From positions 1-5,525 of the forward strand of contig JAAYTC010000046.1 in assembly GCA_012518155.1 (NCBI GenBank): a DNA stretch of 5,525 nucleotides. The letters run 5' to 3'. Made by a program: the position numbers and the translations under genes. Positions 1-5,525 of the stretch are shown one piece after another. The DNA comes from Bacteroidales bacterium (GTDB lineage Bacteria > Bacteroidota > Bacteroidia > Bacteroidales > Dysgonomonadaceae). Each line of letters opens with the position of its first letter. Positions within the stretch are counted from its first letter, which is position 1. Under the pieces are notes generated by a model. The model saw only the letters and a list, made by a program, of their open reading frames with translations, made no database searches and was not told the DNA's origin.

Positions 1-33
1 AAAAAACGGTTTCAATTGAGACAACTGAAACCG
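1..33 (-). terminator. Rho-independent terminator of the bamD-rpoZ-DUF4293 unit
   Basis: Seen directly: arms CGGTTTCA (7-14) and TGAAACCG (26-33) are perfectly complementary. Inside them, TTG (16-18) pairs with CAA (22-24) across one A/C mismatch, leaving a 3-nt loop. Read on the minus strand, the hairpin is followed at once by six T residues (positions 6-1), the classic intrinsic terminator layout. It begins 38 nt after the DUF4293 stop codon. No matching T tract follows the hairpin on the plus strand, so it should act only on leftward transcription. The T run may continue past the window edge. Confidence 0.85.
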
Positions 34-34
34 G

Positions 35-62
35 TATCACTGCTTACTTGGGTAAGCTGATA
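35..62 (-). other. Second stem-loop upstream of the terminator
   Basis: GCTTAC (42-47) and GTAAGC (52-57) form a perfect 6-bp stem around the loop TTGG. The stem extends with TATCA (35-39) against TGATA (58-62) across a 2-nt bulge (CT, 40-41), giving 11 pairs. It lies between the DUF4293 stop codon and the terminator hairpin, so the mRNA 3' end would carry two stem-loops in tandem. No T tract follows it, so it is not a terminator itself. It may stabilise the 3' end, which is inference. Confidence 0.5.
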
Positions 63-71
63 ACAAAGGGC

Positions 72-524
72 TTATCGTAGCCGCTCTAAGGAACGTACCA
101 GGGCTTCATCGGCCCCAATTTTACGGATAGCGAGCACCGTGAGGATAATCGCGATGATGGGCATGATGATCCCTATTCCTACTTTCTCAAACTGAAGGTT
201 TTCTACCGGGTACAGCCTGAAAATAATAAAACCGAAGTAAAGGTAGAAACCAACCATCAACACGATATTGAAAATCGATAAACGGATCTGTAACATTCGA
301 TTCCGATAAAGGAAAACGGTAAACAGCGCGATCACGGAACTCACGGCTCCCACCGCGAAAAGCCCCCACGTGGAATCACTAAGGTTTCCATCGAGATAAA
401 TACCCATCGCCTCGAAAACTACCCGTTCGCCATCGTAAAAGAAGGTGGCAAGTGTGGTGACGGAAGCCACGAGCATGGCGGCGGCGGCCAATAGCAAGAA
501 AACTGTTTGAATGCGTTGCAGCAT
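72..524 (-). CDS. DUF4293 family four-helix membrane protein
   Basis: The 150-residue product is an inner-membrane protein of unknown function. Four hydrophobic segments can be read at about residues 7-29, 53-73, 82-103 and 115-134. They are followed by a short charged tail ending SLERLR. The start MLQRIQTV, the length and the tail match DUF4293, a family I know from Bacteroidota and often find annotated beside rpoZ. I chose the ATG at 522-524 because it leaves only two bases after the rpoZ stop codon, a tight spacing that suggests translational coupling. A GTG at 582-584 would add 20 charged residues ahead of the first helix and overlap rpoZ, which is unlikely. This is the last gene before the terminator at 1-33. 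The family assignment is fairly sure; no biochemical role can be given. Confidence 0.85.
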   Translation of the reverse strand: MLQRIQTVFLLLAAAAMLVASVTTLATFFYDGERVVFEAMGIYLDGNLSDSTWGLFAVGAVSSVIALFTVFLYRNRMLQIRLSIFNIVLMVGFYLYFGFIIFRLYPVENLQFEKVGIGIIMPIIAIILTVLAIRKIGADEALVRSLERLR

Positions 525-526
525 AA

Positions 527-859
527 TCAGAACATATCTTTTTCCTTCGCGGGGTTGCGATAATAAATTCCTCCCTCTTTCCACTCTTCGATAGCGAGCA
601 GAGAAGGTTTGGGAAGCTTTTCATAGAAACGGGAGATCTCGATCTGTTCGTGGTTTTCAAAAACCTCTTCCAGGTTATCGCTATAGGAAGCAAACTCCTG
701 CAATTTACTATCAAGATCTTGCTTCATCTCTAGGGAGAGCTGGTTGGCTCTTTTAGAGATGATCATCACCATTTCGTATACATTTTCCACCTGTTCGGAT
801 AAGCTCATCACGTCACGGGTTTCGGTATTGGTGCTTGCAGCAATTTTTCTGTAATCCAT
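527..859 (-). CDS. rpoZ: DNA-directed RNA polymerase subunit omega (Bacteroidota type)
   Basis: Omega is the small RNA polymerase subunit that holds the C-terminal region of beta-prime and helps core enzyme assemble. The 110-residue product has the omega/Rpb6 signature at about residues 26-42, NVYEMVMIISKRANQLS. This corresponds to the N-R-(F/Y)-x-L-V-x-x-A-x-R-A-R-Q segment of E. coli omega. The middle (about 43-80) is acidic and helical. The tail EKLPKPSLLAIEEW and YYRNPAKEK is typical of the Bacteroidota form, which is longer than the 91-residue E. coli protein. It sits 53 nt downstream of bamD and 2 nt upstream of the DUF4293 gene. The 860-912 gap is very AT-rich and contains no TAnnTTTG box, so rpoZ is probably transcribed with bamD. 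The ATG at 857-859 is the only sensible start. Confidence 0.93.
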   Translation of the reverse strand: MDYRKIAASTNTETRDVMSLSEQVENVYEMVMIISKRANQLSLEMKQDLDSKLQEFASYSDNLEEVFENHEQIEISRFYEKLPKPSLLAIEEWKEGGIYYRNPAKEKDMF

Positions 860-912
860 TTTAATATATAACGTTTTTAATTTTCATTTAAAATCATGTG
901 AGTGTAATTTGA

Positions 913-1728
913 TCACGTGGCGGGCAATACATCTATTTTACTTTGTGCCTCCTTGTAGTAAGCTTCAGCCTCTGCCATGTAGTTCCCTTCCGGAAATGAG
1001 TTGGTGTAGTTGAAGTACTCGTCCACCACCATACGATATCGTTCGGGCTGCGTTTGTATTGTACTGCGCAACGCGTACTCGTAACGTGCGCGAAGAATAA
1101 TTATTTGGTACTCCTCCATGTACTTCGAGTAGGGATAATTCTTCATCGCCTCGCGAGCAGTAATCACTGCCGATTCGTAGTTATTCCCCATGTAGTTTCC
1201 CAAGTTGAGGTAGAGTTGTGCAGCTTGCAACTCTTTCAAAGCCAGCTTTTCCTGCAGCTCGAAAAGGTAATTTTTCGCCTGTTCGGCTCGCTCAGTCTGC
1301 GGGTAGCGTTCGATATATTTCTGAAATTCAGCAATCGCCGTGTAGGTCCTTGTTTGATCGAGCTTGGAATCGGGCGAATCGAGATACATACCGTACGCGG
1401 AATAAAAGAGAGCCGGTTCGGCGTACTCCCCGCGTGGGTATGTATTATAATACGTGGTAAACGTTTGTGTTGCCGAGAAATAATCCCTCGAGTTATAGTG
1501 GCTCTGGGCCAACAGGTAAAGCGACTCTTCGGCGGCAGCCGTACCTTTCATAAAAGGCACCAACTCCTCTAGCAGGGTGATAGACCGACTATATTTACCT
1601 TCGTCGAAATATTTTTTGGCATAACTGTACTTCAGGTCTCTGTCGGTACTTTTCAATATTTTATTGTACTCGTTACACGAACTCAACGCCAATGTGAGCA
1701 ACAAAAAAAAGATTAGCTTTATTCTCAT
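913..1728 (-). CDS. bamD: Outer membrane protein assembly factor BamD (lipoprotein)
   Basis: BamD is the outer-membrane lipoprotein that works with BamA to fold beta-barrel proteins into the outer membrane. The 271-residue product opens with a lipoprotein signal peptide: MRIK, a hydrophobic stretch at residues 5-15, then the lipobox LSSC with Cys18 as the lipidated residue. The rest is a chain of TPR-like helix pairs at about residues 33-60, 70-98, 105-143, 166-200 and 205-245. Several end in a YP or FP turn, as in YNTYP, IERYP, KNYP and NSFP. Length is close to E. coli BamD (245). I chose the ATG at 1726-1728 because it places the signal peptide at the N-terminus. A TTG at 1789-1791 would add 21 polar residues ahead of it and run through the promoter. 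It heads the bamD-rpoZ-DUF4293 unit. Other TPR lipoproteins are possible, but the context favours BamD. Confidence 0.9.
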   Translation of the reverse strand: MRIKLIFFLLLTLALSSCNEYNKILKSTDRDLKYSYAKKYFDEGKYSRSITLLEELVPFMKGTAAAEESLYLLAQSHYNSRDYFSATQTFTTYYNTYPRGEYAEPALFYSAYGMYLDSPDSKLDQTRTYTAIAEFQKYIERYPQTERAEQAKNYLFELQEKLALKELQAAQLYLNLGNYMGNNYESAVITAREAMKNYPYSKYMEEYQIIILRARYEYALRSTIQTQPERYRMVVDEYFNYTNSFPEGNYMAEAEAYYKEAQSKIDVLPAT

Positions 1729-1758
1729 TTTCTTCGTACAAGTCGGTTTTTTAACATG

Positions 1759-1791
1759 CAAATTTACGGAATCTTTCTGACTAATGGCCAA
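1759..1791 (-). promoter_or_regulatory. Bacteroidota-type promoter for bamD-rpoZ-DUF4293
   Basis: On the minus strand TAAATTTG (1766-1759) is an exact TAnnTTTG -7 element. TTGG (1791-1788), 21 bp further upstream, is a reasonable partial -33 element. The box ends 30 nt before the bamD ATG, which implies a 5' leader of roughly 20-25 nt. The 75-bp gap after GH3 contains no hairpin terminator, so read-through from GH3 may add to expression. Assignment is by motif and spacing only. Confidence 0.6.
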
Positions 1792-1803
1792 TGAAACGGG
1801 TTT

Positions 1804-3324
1804 TTATTCAATTTTAGGATTTTCAGCCACGAACGACAAGATACTTTCCACGTATTTACGATCGTTTGAAAGCTTAGGAACTTTATTTTGTCCCCCCATT
1901 TTTTCACGCCGTTTCATCCAGCTATAGAACGTTCCTTTTTCCATGCTTCGCACCACGGGTAGGCCCAAGGACAAGTTATAGGAACGTTTTGCCTCGTAAT
2001 CGGAATTCAGTTTCTTCAGGCTCTCATCCAAATAAGTAATAAACTGCTCTTTATTTTCAGGTGCCGTCTCAAACTCTATCAGCCACTCGTGTGCCCCGTT
2101 GTTATTATCATCGAAATAGATGGGTGCCGCGGTGTACTCCGTGATTTTTGCTCCCGTTCGGCGGCACGCTTCATCGATAGCCCGATCGGCGTTGTCGATG
2201 ATCAACTCTTCCCCGAAAGCATTGATAAACTGCTTGGTCCGCCCCATGATCTTGAACAGGTAGGGATGAGTAGAAGTAAACTCAATGGTGTCACCAAGCT
2301 TGTAGCGCCATAAACCGCCACTGGTACTGATCACTACCGCGTACTGCTTCCCGGTCTCCACTCCCTCGAGCGGTATAGTCTCGGGATTTTCCTTGTCCCA
2401 CTGCTCCATCGGGATGAATTCGTAATAGACTTCGTTATCTAACAGCAACAGCATATCTTTGCTCCCAGGAGCGTATTGCACCCCAAAAAAGCCCTCCGAA
2501 GCGTTATAGGTCTCCCAATAATGCATTTGATCGGTAGGAATCAGCTTCTTGAACTGCTCTTGAAACGGGAGAAAACTCACTCCCCCATGGAAAAACACCT
2601 CGATATGAGGCCACAACTCCGGGATGGTCTTCCCTGTATCTTCCACGATCTTTTTCAGCAACACCAACATCCACGAAGGCACCCCCACGAAGGCACGGAT
2701 ATCGGAATGAATCGCGTAGTCGGCTAGCTTTTGCAGCTTCACTTCCCAATCGGCCAAAAGGGCGATGCTCTCCGGTGTACGCCGGCGCTTTACGGGCTTC
2801 GGAAGATTCTTCATCAATATCGCGGAAATATCGCCCGTGTAGATTCCGCTGCCGATGCGATTCTCTTGCTGGCTACCCCCCATAACCAACGTTTTCCCCA
2901 AGATAAACGAGGTATTGGGATGATGATTAGCATAAAGGCCCAGCATATGATACCCGGCACGGTAGTTACCGTTGAAAAGCGACTCGCGGGTAACGGGGAT
3001 GTACTTGCTTTTATCTTCCGTGGTACCCGACGACATGGCAAACCACATCACGGGTGAATTCCACAAAACGTTCTCCTGTTTTTGATTGATGATCTTATCA
3101 AGGTAAGGACGCAAATCTTCGTACGCCATCAACGGCACCTTGTTTCGGAAGTCGGTATCGTTTTTCACGTCCCTGAAACGGTGCTCAGCGCCATAAAGAG
3201 AATCCCGCCCATGCTCTAATAAATAGTGCAGCGTATTTTGCTGAGTCCCCAGCGGGTCTTCGAGGAATTTTTCAACCGGTTTGTAGTAAGAAAGAAGTAT
3301 GGATCGTGCAATCTTTCGAATCAT
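1804..3324 (-). CDS. GH3-family acyl-acid amido synthetase (ANL-type adenylating enzyme)
   Basis: The 506-residue product belongs to the GH3 family, often misnamed 'auxin-responsive promoter protein'. Characterised plant members activate a carboxylic acid with ATP to an acyl-adenylate and then join it to an amino acid. The ANL-type motifs are present in order: the ATP-binding loop SSGTTEDKSKYIP (98-110), YNASEG (273-278), YKLGDTIEF (341-349) and GRTKQFINAFGEEL (361-374), before a C-terminal domain. Length fits bacterial homologues of about 500 residues. No signal peptide is evident, so it should be cytoplasmic. The start is the ATG at 3322-3324; a GTG at 3358-3360 would place the promoter inside the gene. 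It lies 86 bp after the Crp/Fnr gene and 75 bp before bamD, with no biosynthetic partner in view. The acid and amine substrates cannot be read from the sequence, and the role in bacteria is largely unknown to me. Confidence 0.9.
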   Translation of the reverse strand: MIRKIARSILLSYYKPVEKFLEDPLGTQQNTLHYLLEHGRDSLYGAEHRFRDVKNDTDFRNKVPLMAYEDLRPYLDKIINQKQENVLWNSPVMWFAMSSGTTEDKSKYIPVTRESLFNGNYRAGYHMLGLYANHHPNTSFILGKTLVMGGSQQENRIGSGIYTGDISAILMKNLPKPVKRRRTPESIALLADWEVKLQKLADYAIHSDIRAFVGVPSWMLVLLKKIVEDTGKTIPELWPHIEVFFHGGVSFLPFQEQFKKLIPTDQMHYWETYNASEGFFGVQYAPGSKDMLLLLDNEVYYEFIPMEQWDKENPETIPLEGVETGKQYAVVISTSGGLWRYKLGDTIEFTSTHPYLFKIMGRTKQFINAFGEELIIDNADRAIDEACRRTGAKITEYTAAPIYFDDNNNGAHEWLIEFETAPENKEQFITYLDESLKKLNSDYEAKRSYNLSLGLPVVRSMEKGTFYSWMKRREKMGGQNKVPKLSNDRKYVESILSFVAENPKIE

Positions 3325-3347
3325 TCTTTTCGTGTAAAATTGAAGGG

Positions 3348-3379
3348 CAAAGGTAGGCACCAGTTTCTATAAATAGAAA
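3348..3379 (-). promoter_or_regulatory. Promoter of the GH3 gene with overlapping palindrome
   Basis: TACCTTTG on the minus strand (3355-3348) is an exact TAnnTTTG -7 element, ending 23 nt before the GH3 ATG. TTTC (3379-3376), 20 bp further upstream, fits a weak -33 element. This upstream part is also a perfect palindrome: TTTCTAT (3364-3370), centre AA, ATAGAAA (3373-3379). It would cover about -23 to -38 relative to the likely start of transcription, where a bound regulator would contact or block polymerase. Promoter by motif and spacing; operator role is inference. Confidence 0.58.
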
Positions 3380-3410
3380 ATTAAAATCACAATTTAAGAT
3401 AAAAAAAGAA

Positions 3411-4112
3411 TTAACCGATGCGGCTCACTTTGTGCAACCTTTCTTCGTCAATGATTTTTATTTTTCGACCGTCAATGGCAATGATACGTTCGTTCACGAA
3501 GTTAGATAGCGTACGGATAGCATTGGAGGTGGTCATATTCGACAGATTTGCCAAGTCTTCCCGTGCCAGGTAGATATTGATGGTCGCACCATCTTCTTCG
3601 AGACCATAGCTCTCCTTAAGAAAGAGGAGCGACTCGGCCAGGCGGCCTCGAACATGCTTTTGGGTGAGGCTGACCACCCGTTGATCAGCGATACCCAAGT
3701 CGACAGATAACATCTGAATAAAAAAAAGAGCCAAATTGCCATTTTCGCGAAGAAATTGCTCAATCAGCTCCATCGGGATCATGCAAACGGTGCATGCCTC
3801 GAACGCGGAGGCAGCGGTAACATATTGTTCACGTGCAAAATAGGCACGATACCCGAAGTACTGCATGGGGCGGACGATACGAATAATCTGGCTACGCCCT
3901 CCCACTCCGCTTTTGTAAATTTTCACTTTCCCCTTGAAAAGGCACATCAAATCTTTGGGCCACTCATCCTCCAGATAAATCAGATCGTTCTTCCTGAACT
4001 GCAAAACACGGGCATTGTTACGCAATTTCTCGCGCTCAACATCCGTCAACATCCTCCATATATCTGATAAAGAATAGGATAGATCTATTACATCTTTTTT
4101 CTTTCTGGGCAT
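3411..4112 (-). CDS. Crp/Fnr-family transcriptional regulator
   Basis: The 233-residue product has the two-domain layout of the Crp/Fnr family. A cyclic-nucleotide-binding-like beta roll spans about residues 15-115 (RVLQFRKNDLIYLEDEW, then LFKGKVKIYKSG). A long dimerisation helix follows at about 120-168, then a C-terminal winged helix-turn-helix at about 180-222. In the last, LAREDLANLSNMTTSNAIRT carries the two helices and GRKIKIID the wing. CRP's cAMP contacts are absent: the usual G-E is G87-Y88, and the R-S pair is V98-T99. Only three cysteines occur (57, 107, 110), so there is no N-terminal FNR-type iron-sulfur cluster. The ATG at 4110-4112 is chosen; a TTG at 4233-4235 would add 41 residues across the promoter. 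It is divergent from the DUF5686 gene and upstream of GH3. Regulated genes and signal are unknown. Confidence 0.9.
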   Translation of the reverse strand: MPRKKKDVIDLSYSLSDIWRMLTDVEREKLRNNARVLQFRKNDLIYLEDEWPKDLMCLFKGKVKIYKSGVGGRSQIIRIVRPMQYFGYRAYFAREQYVTAASAFEACTVCMIPMELIEQFLRENGNLALFFIQMLSVDLGIADQRVVSLTQKHVRGRLAESLLFLKESYGLEEDGATINIYLAREDLANLSNMTTSNAIRTLSNFVNERIIAIDGRKIKIIDEERLHKVSRIG

Positions 4113-4114
4113 AA

Positions 4115-4141
4115 GTGTTATAGAACTATGTTCTAAAACAC
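4115..4141. repeat. 27-bp inverted repeat, candidate operator of the Crp/Fnr gene
   Basis: Arms GTGTTATAGAAC (4115-4126) and GTTCTAAAACAC (4130-4141) flank a 3-bp centre, TAT. Eleven of the twelve positions pair; the single mismatch is A4120 against A4136. The repeat begins 2 bp after the regulator's start codon in plus coordinates (that is, 2 nt upstream of its ATG) and ends on the last base of its -7 element. It therefore covers the expected transcription start and the whole 5' leader. Because the outer arm probably lies upstream of the transcript start, it reads better as a DNA-binding site than as an RNA hairpin. Autoregulation is inference. Confidence 0.55.
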
Positions 4142-4148
4142 AAATATA
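4141..4148 (-). promoter_or_regulatory. Promoter -7 element of the Crp/Fnr gene
   Basis: TATATTTG on the minus strand (4148-4141) is an exact TAnnTTTG -7 element, ending 28 nt before the regulator's ATG. No good TTTG-like -33 box lies 19-21 bp upstream. Instead a small palindrome, CCTT-AAA-AAGG (4170-4180), falls near -35 to -45. A promoter with a poor -33 box may depend on an activator, but this is inference. Confidence 0.55.
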
Positions 4149-4243
4149 GCGGTTTTTCACCCATGTAGACCTTAAAAAGGATAAATATTTACTAAAACAA
4201 GAATAAGTGGCAAATCCCTGATAGCTCTTTCCCAATAATCATG

Positions 4244-4251
4244 TACTTTTG
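4244..4251 (+). promoter_or_regulatory. Promoter -7 element of the DUF5686 gene
   Basis: TACTTTTG (4244-4251) is an exact TAnnTTTG -7 element, ending 27 nt before the DUF5686 ATG at 4279. No convincing -33 box is seen 19-21 bp upstream. It lies about 95 bp from the regulator's own -7 element in the same divergent region. A 10-bp palindrome, TAAATATTTA (4182-4191), sits between the two promoters, but it is too AT-rich to weigh much. Confidence 0.5.
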
Positions 4252-4278
4252 TATTAGAGCGATTATTAAATTTCTCCA

Positions 4279-5525
4279 ATGAGCAAACGCGTTATACACA
4301 TATTCCTTCTACTCCTCATTATATCTTATAGCTTTGCATACGGAAAAAGCCATGCTTTGGTTTCTACCATCCCCGTGGATACGGTACTGTTTAGAGCAAT
4401 GGCCGCCGCGGAGAAATACGACAAGCTGGTGGAGAGCTATAGCGCGGAGGTTTATACACGGACCTACGTGGAGACGATAGATAAGAATTTCCTGTACAAG
4501 TTTACTCATATGATCCCTCAATTCGTGCTACATGACCCGAAAAACGACGAGGCATTAATCGAAACAATCAGTGACTTCCGGTTCGATTACCCGAACAATT
4601 ACGTGCAAGATATCCGGCACGTGATGGGCACGTTAACACGCCAGAAAGACGTGGAGATGATTCCTTTCAAGCTCCTCAACATCAATATTTACGGGGAGAC
4701 AACAAACGACGAAAGTTTTTTCATGCCCATCCGCTTCAGCACGGCGAAGTACTATCGATACTCGTTGCATGAAACTTTCGAAGAGAACGGCAAAGTGTAC
4801 TATCATGTTCATTTCACTCCTATCTATGAAAACACGAAACTGCTCAAAGGGGCGTTTATCGTGGAAAAGGGAACTTGGCGTGTAATATTTTTTCGTGGCG
4901 AGGGAGTGGATATTTTTTCCGATTTCTCGTTCGAAATATCGATGGGAGACGCGTGGATCACCAACTACTTGCCAGTCGATTTCACGATATACCAGACGGC
5001 AGCTTACCTTGGGAACGTGCTCGCGAGCCGGCACTTGGCAACAATAAAATACAAGGATATTCGACTCCGCGAGCTGCAGGAACCGGAGAAATCATTGAAT
5101 ATTAGTGATTTTTACAAGGTGAGGCTCGACTCGGTACCCTTGCAGAGCGATCCGGCTTTCTGGAACGAAAAGCGGCCCATCCCTTTGCAGGCACGGGAGG
5201 CAGAAGTTATCACACAACACCTACAGCGGCAAAAAGAGAAAAGGGAAAAAGAGGCACGTGACGATTCGCTCAACAACAACAAGATTATGCAGCAGGTAGC
5301 CCAGCGGATGGTGATGAATTCCAATTACAGGTACCGGTCAACCCGGGTGGGCTACTCGGGATTACTGAACCCTTTGATGCTAGGTTATAGCTCAAGGGAT
5401 GGCCTCACCTACCGCCAGAAACTCTCCTTTAATATTGATATGAGCCACGATCGAACGGTAAAAATCAACGCGTTCGCGGGATACATGTTCCGACACAAAG
5501 AGTTTTTCACCGACCTGACCACAAC
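4279..5525 (+). CDS. DUF5686 family outer-membrane protein, N-terminal part
   Basis: The first 415 residues are present and the gene runs off the right edge; family members I know are roughly 800 residues. A Sec signal peptide is visible: MSKR, a hydrophobic core at about 8-20, and likely cleavage after SFA (residue 20). Residues about 38-265 form the N-terminal periplasmic-type region (AEKYDKLVESYSAEVYTRTY, later LPVDFTIYQTAAYLG). Then comes FWNEKRPIPLQAREAEVI (294-311), a highly charged segment (314-330), and the start of the predicted C-terminal beta barrel with GLLNPLMLGYSSRDGLTYRQ (361-380). These features are typical of DUF5686. The N-terminal carboxypeptidase-regulatory-like domain found in many relatives is absent: the DUF5686 region begins soon after the signal peptide. 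The cellular role is unknown; the outer-membrane location is inferred. The ATG at 4279 directly precedes the signal peptide. Confidence 0.85.
   Translation, partial: MSKRVIHIFLLLLIISYSFAYGKSHALVSTIPVDTVLFRAMAAAEKYDKLVESYSAEVYTRTYVETIDKNFLYKFTHMIPQFVLHDPKNDEALIETISDFRFDYPNNYVQDIRHVMGTLTRQKDVEMIPFKLLNINIYGETTNDESFFMPIRFSTAKYYRYSLHETFEENGKVYYHVHFTPIYENTKLLKGAFIVEKGTWRVIFFRGEGVDIFSDFSFEISMGDAWITNYLPVDFTIYQTAAYLGNVLASRHLATIKYKDIRLRELQEPEKSLNISDFYKVRLDSVPLQSDPAFWNEKRPIPLQAREAEVITQHLQRQKEKREKEARDDSLNNNKIMQQVAQRMVMNSNYRYRSTRVGYSGLLNPLMLGYSSRDGLTYRQKLSFNIDMSHDRTVKINAFAGYMFRHKEFFTDLTT

Noticed and set aside
525..584. N-terminal extension of the DUF4293 frame from a GTG
   Set aside because: It overlaps the end of rpoZ by 58 bases and adds a charged segment before the first helix; the ATG at 522-524 fits the family start.
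1054..1572. 172-residue open frame on the plus strand opposite bamD
   Set aside because: It lies wholly antisense to a convincing BamD gene, has no recognisable domain, and its composition is that of a shadow frame.
1729..1791. N-terminal extension of bamD by 21 residues, starting at a TTG
   Set aside because: It would place polar residues ahead of the lipoprotein signal peptide and overlap the TAAATTTG promoter box.
3380..3410. Possible terminator after the Crp/Fnr gene
   Set aside because: There is a T-rich tract on the minus strand but no GC-bearing hairpin before it; read-through into GH3 cannot be excluded.
4182..4191. TAAATATTTA palindrome in the divergent promoter region
   Set aside because: It is made only of A and T and just 10 bp long, so it is expected by chance in AT-rich intergenic DNA; not reported as a site on its own.
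4113..4235. N-terminal extension of the Crp/Fnr frame by 41 residues, starting at a TTG
   Set aside because: It crosses the -7 element and the inverted repeat, starts with a rare codon, and adds residues that match nothing in the family. The ATG at 4110-4112 gives a normal-length protein.
4633..5034. 133-residue open frame on the minus strand opposite the DUF5686 gene
   Set aside because: It is antisense to a well-supported coding region, shows no known motif and has no promoter box just upstream.

Overview
The window looks like chromosomal DNA from a member of the Bacteroidota, most likely order Bacteroidales. A Dysgonomonadaceae- or Porphyromonadaceae-like source is my guess from gene content, not something proved here. 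Three things support the phylum: a Bacteroidota-type RNA polymerase omega subunit beside a BamD lipoprotein and a DUF4293 membrane protein; a DUF5686 outer-membrane protein; and TAnnTTTG promoter elements (the Bacteroidota -7 box) 23-30 nt upstream of four of the six starts, in place of E. coli-type -10 boxes.

Layout, right to left along the minus strand: a Crp/Fnr-family regulator (3411-4112), a GH3-family acyl-acid amido synthetase (1804-3324), bamD (913-1728), rpoZ (527-859) and a DUF4293 four-helix membrane protein (72-524). This series ends in a strong intrinsic terminator at 1-33, preceded by a second stem-loop at 35-62. A 166-bp divergent promoter region (4113-4278) separates the regulator from a plus-strand DUF5686 gene, which starts at 4279 and is cut by the right edge of the window. 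There are no RNA genes, insertion sequences, CRISPR arrays or signs of recent transfer. No gene-free stretch exceeds 170 bp.

How the parts fit: bamD, rpoZ and DUF4293 look like one transcription unit, with a promoter just before bamD, a 2-nt gap between rpoZ and DUF4293, and the terminator at the end. It joins outer-membrane protein assembly to a core transcription subunit. The GH3 gene and the Crp/Fnr gene each have their own -7 box. Each also has a palindrome placed on its promoter: a 27-bp inverted repeat between the -7 box and the start codon of the regulator, and a 16-bp palindrome over the -33 region of GH3. These are the best unexplained signals in the window. They suggest a small local circuit in which the regulator controls itself and perhaps GH3. 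The regulator lacks both the cAMP-contacting residues of CRP and the N-terminal cysteine cluster of FNR, so its signal is unknown.

For all five minus-strand genes I compared the longest open frame with the likely start. In bamD, GH3, crp and DUF4293 the longest frame begins at a GTG or TTG. In the first three it would run through the promoter, and in DUF4293 it overlaps the end of rpoZ. I therefore use the internal ATG in all four. Nothing here is a clearly new multi-gene system. The GH3 enzyme and its palindrome-bearing regulator are the part that deserves attention.
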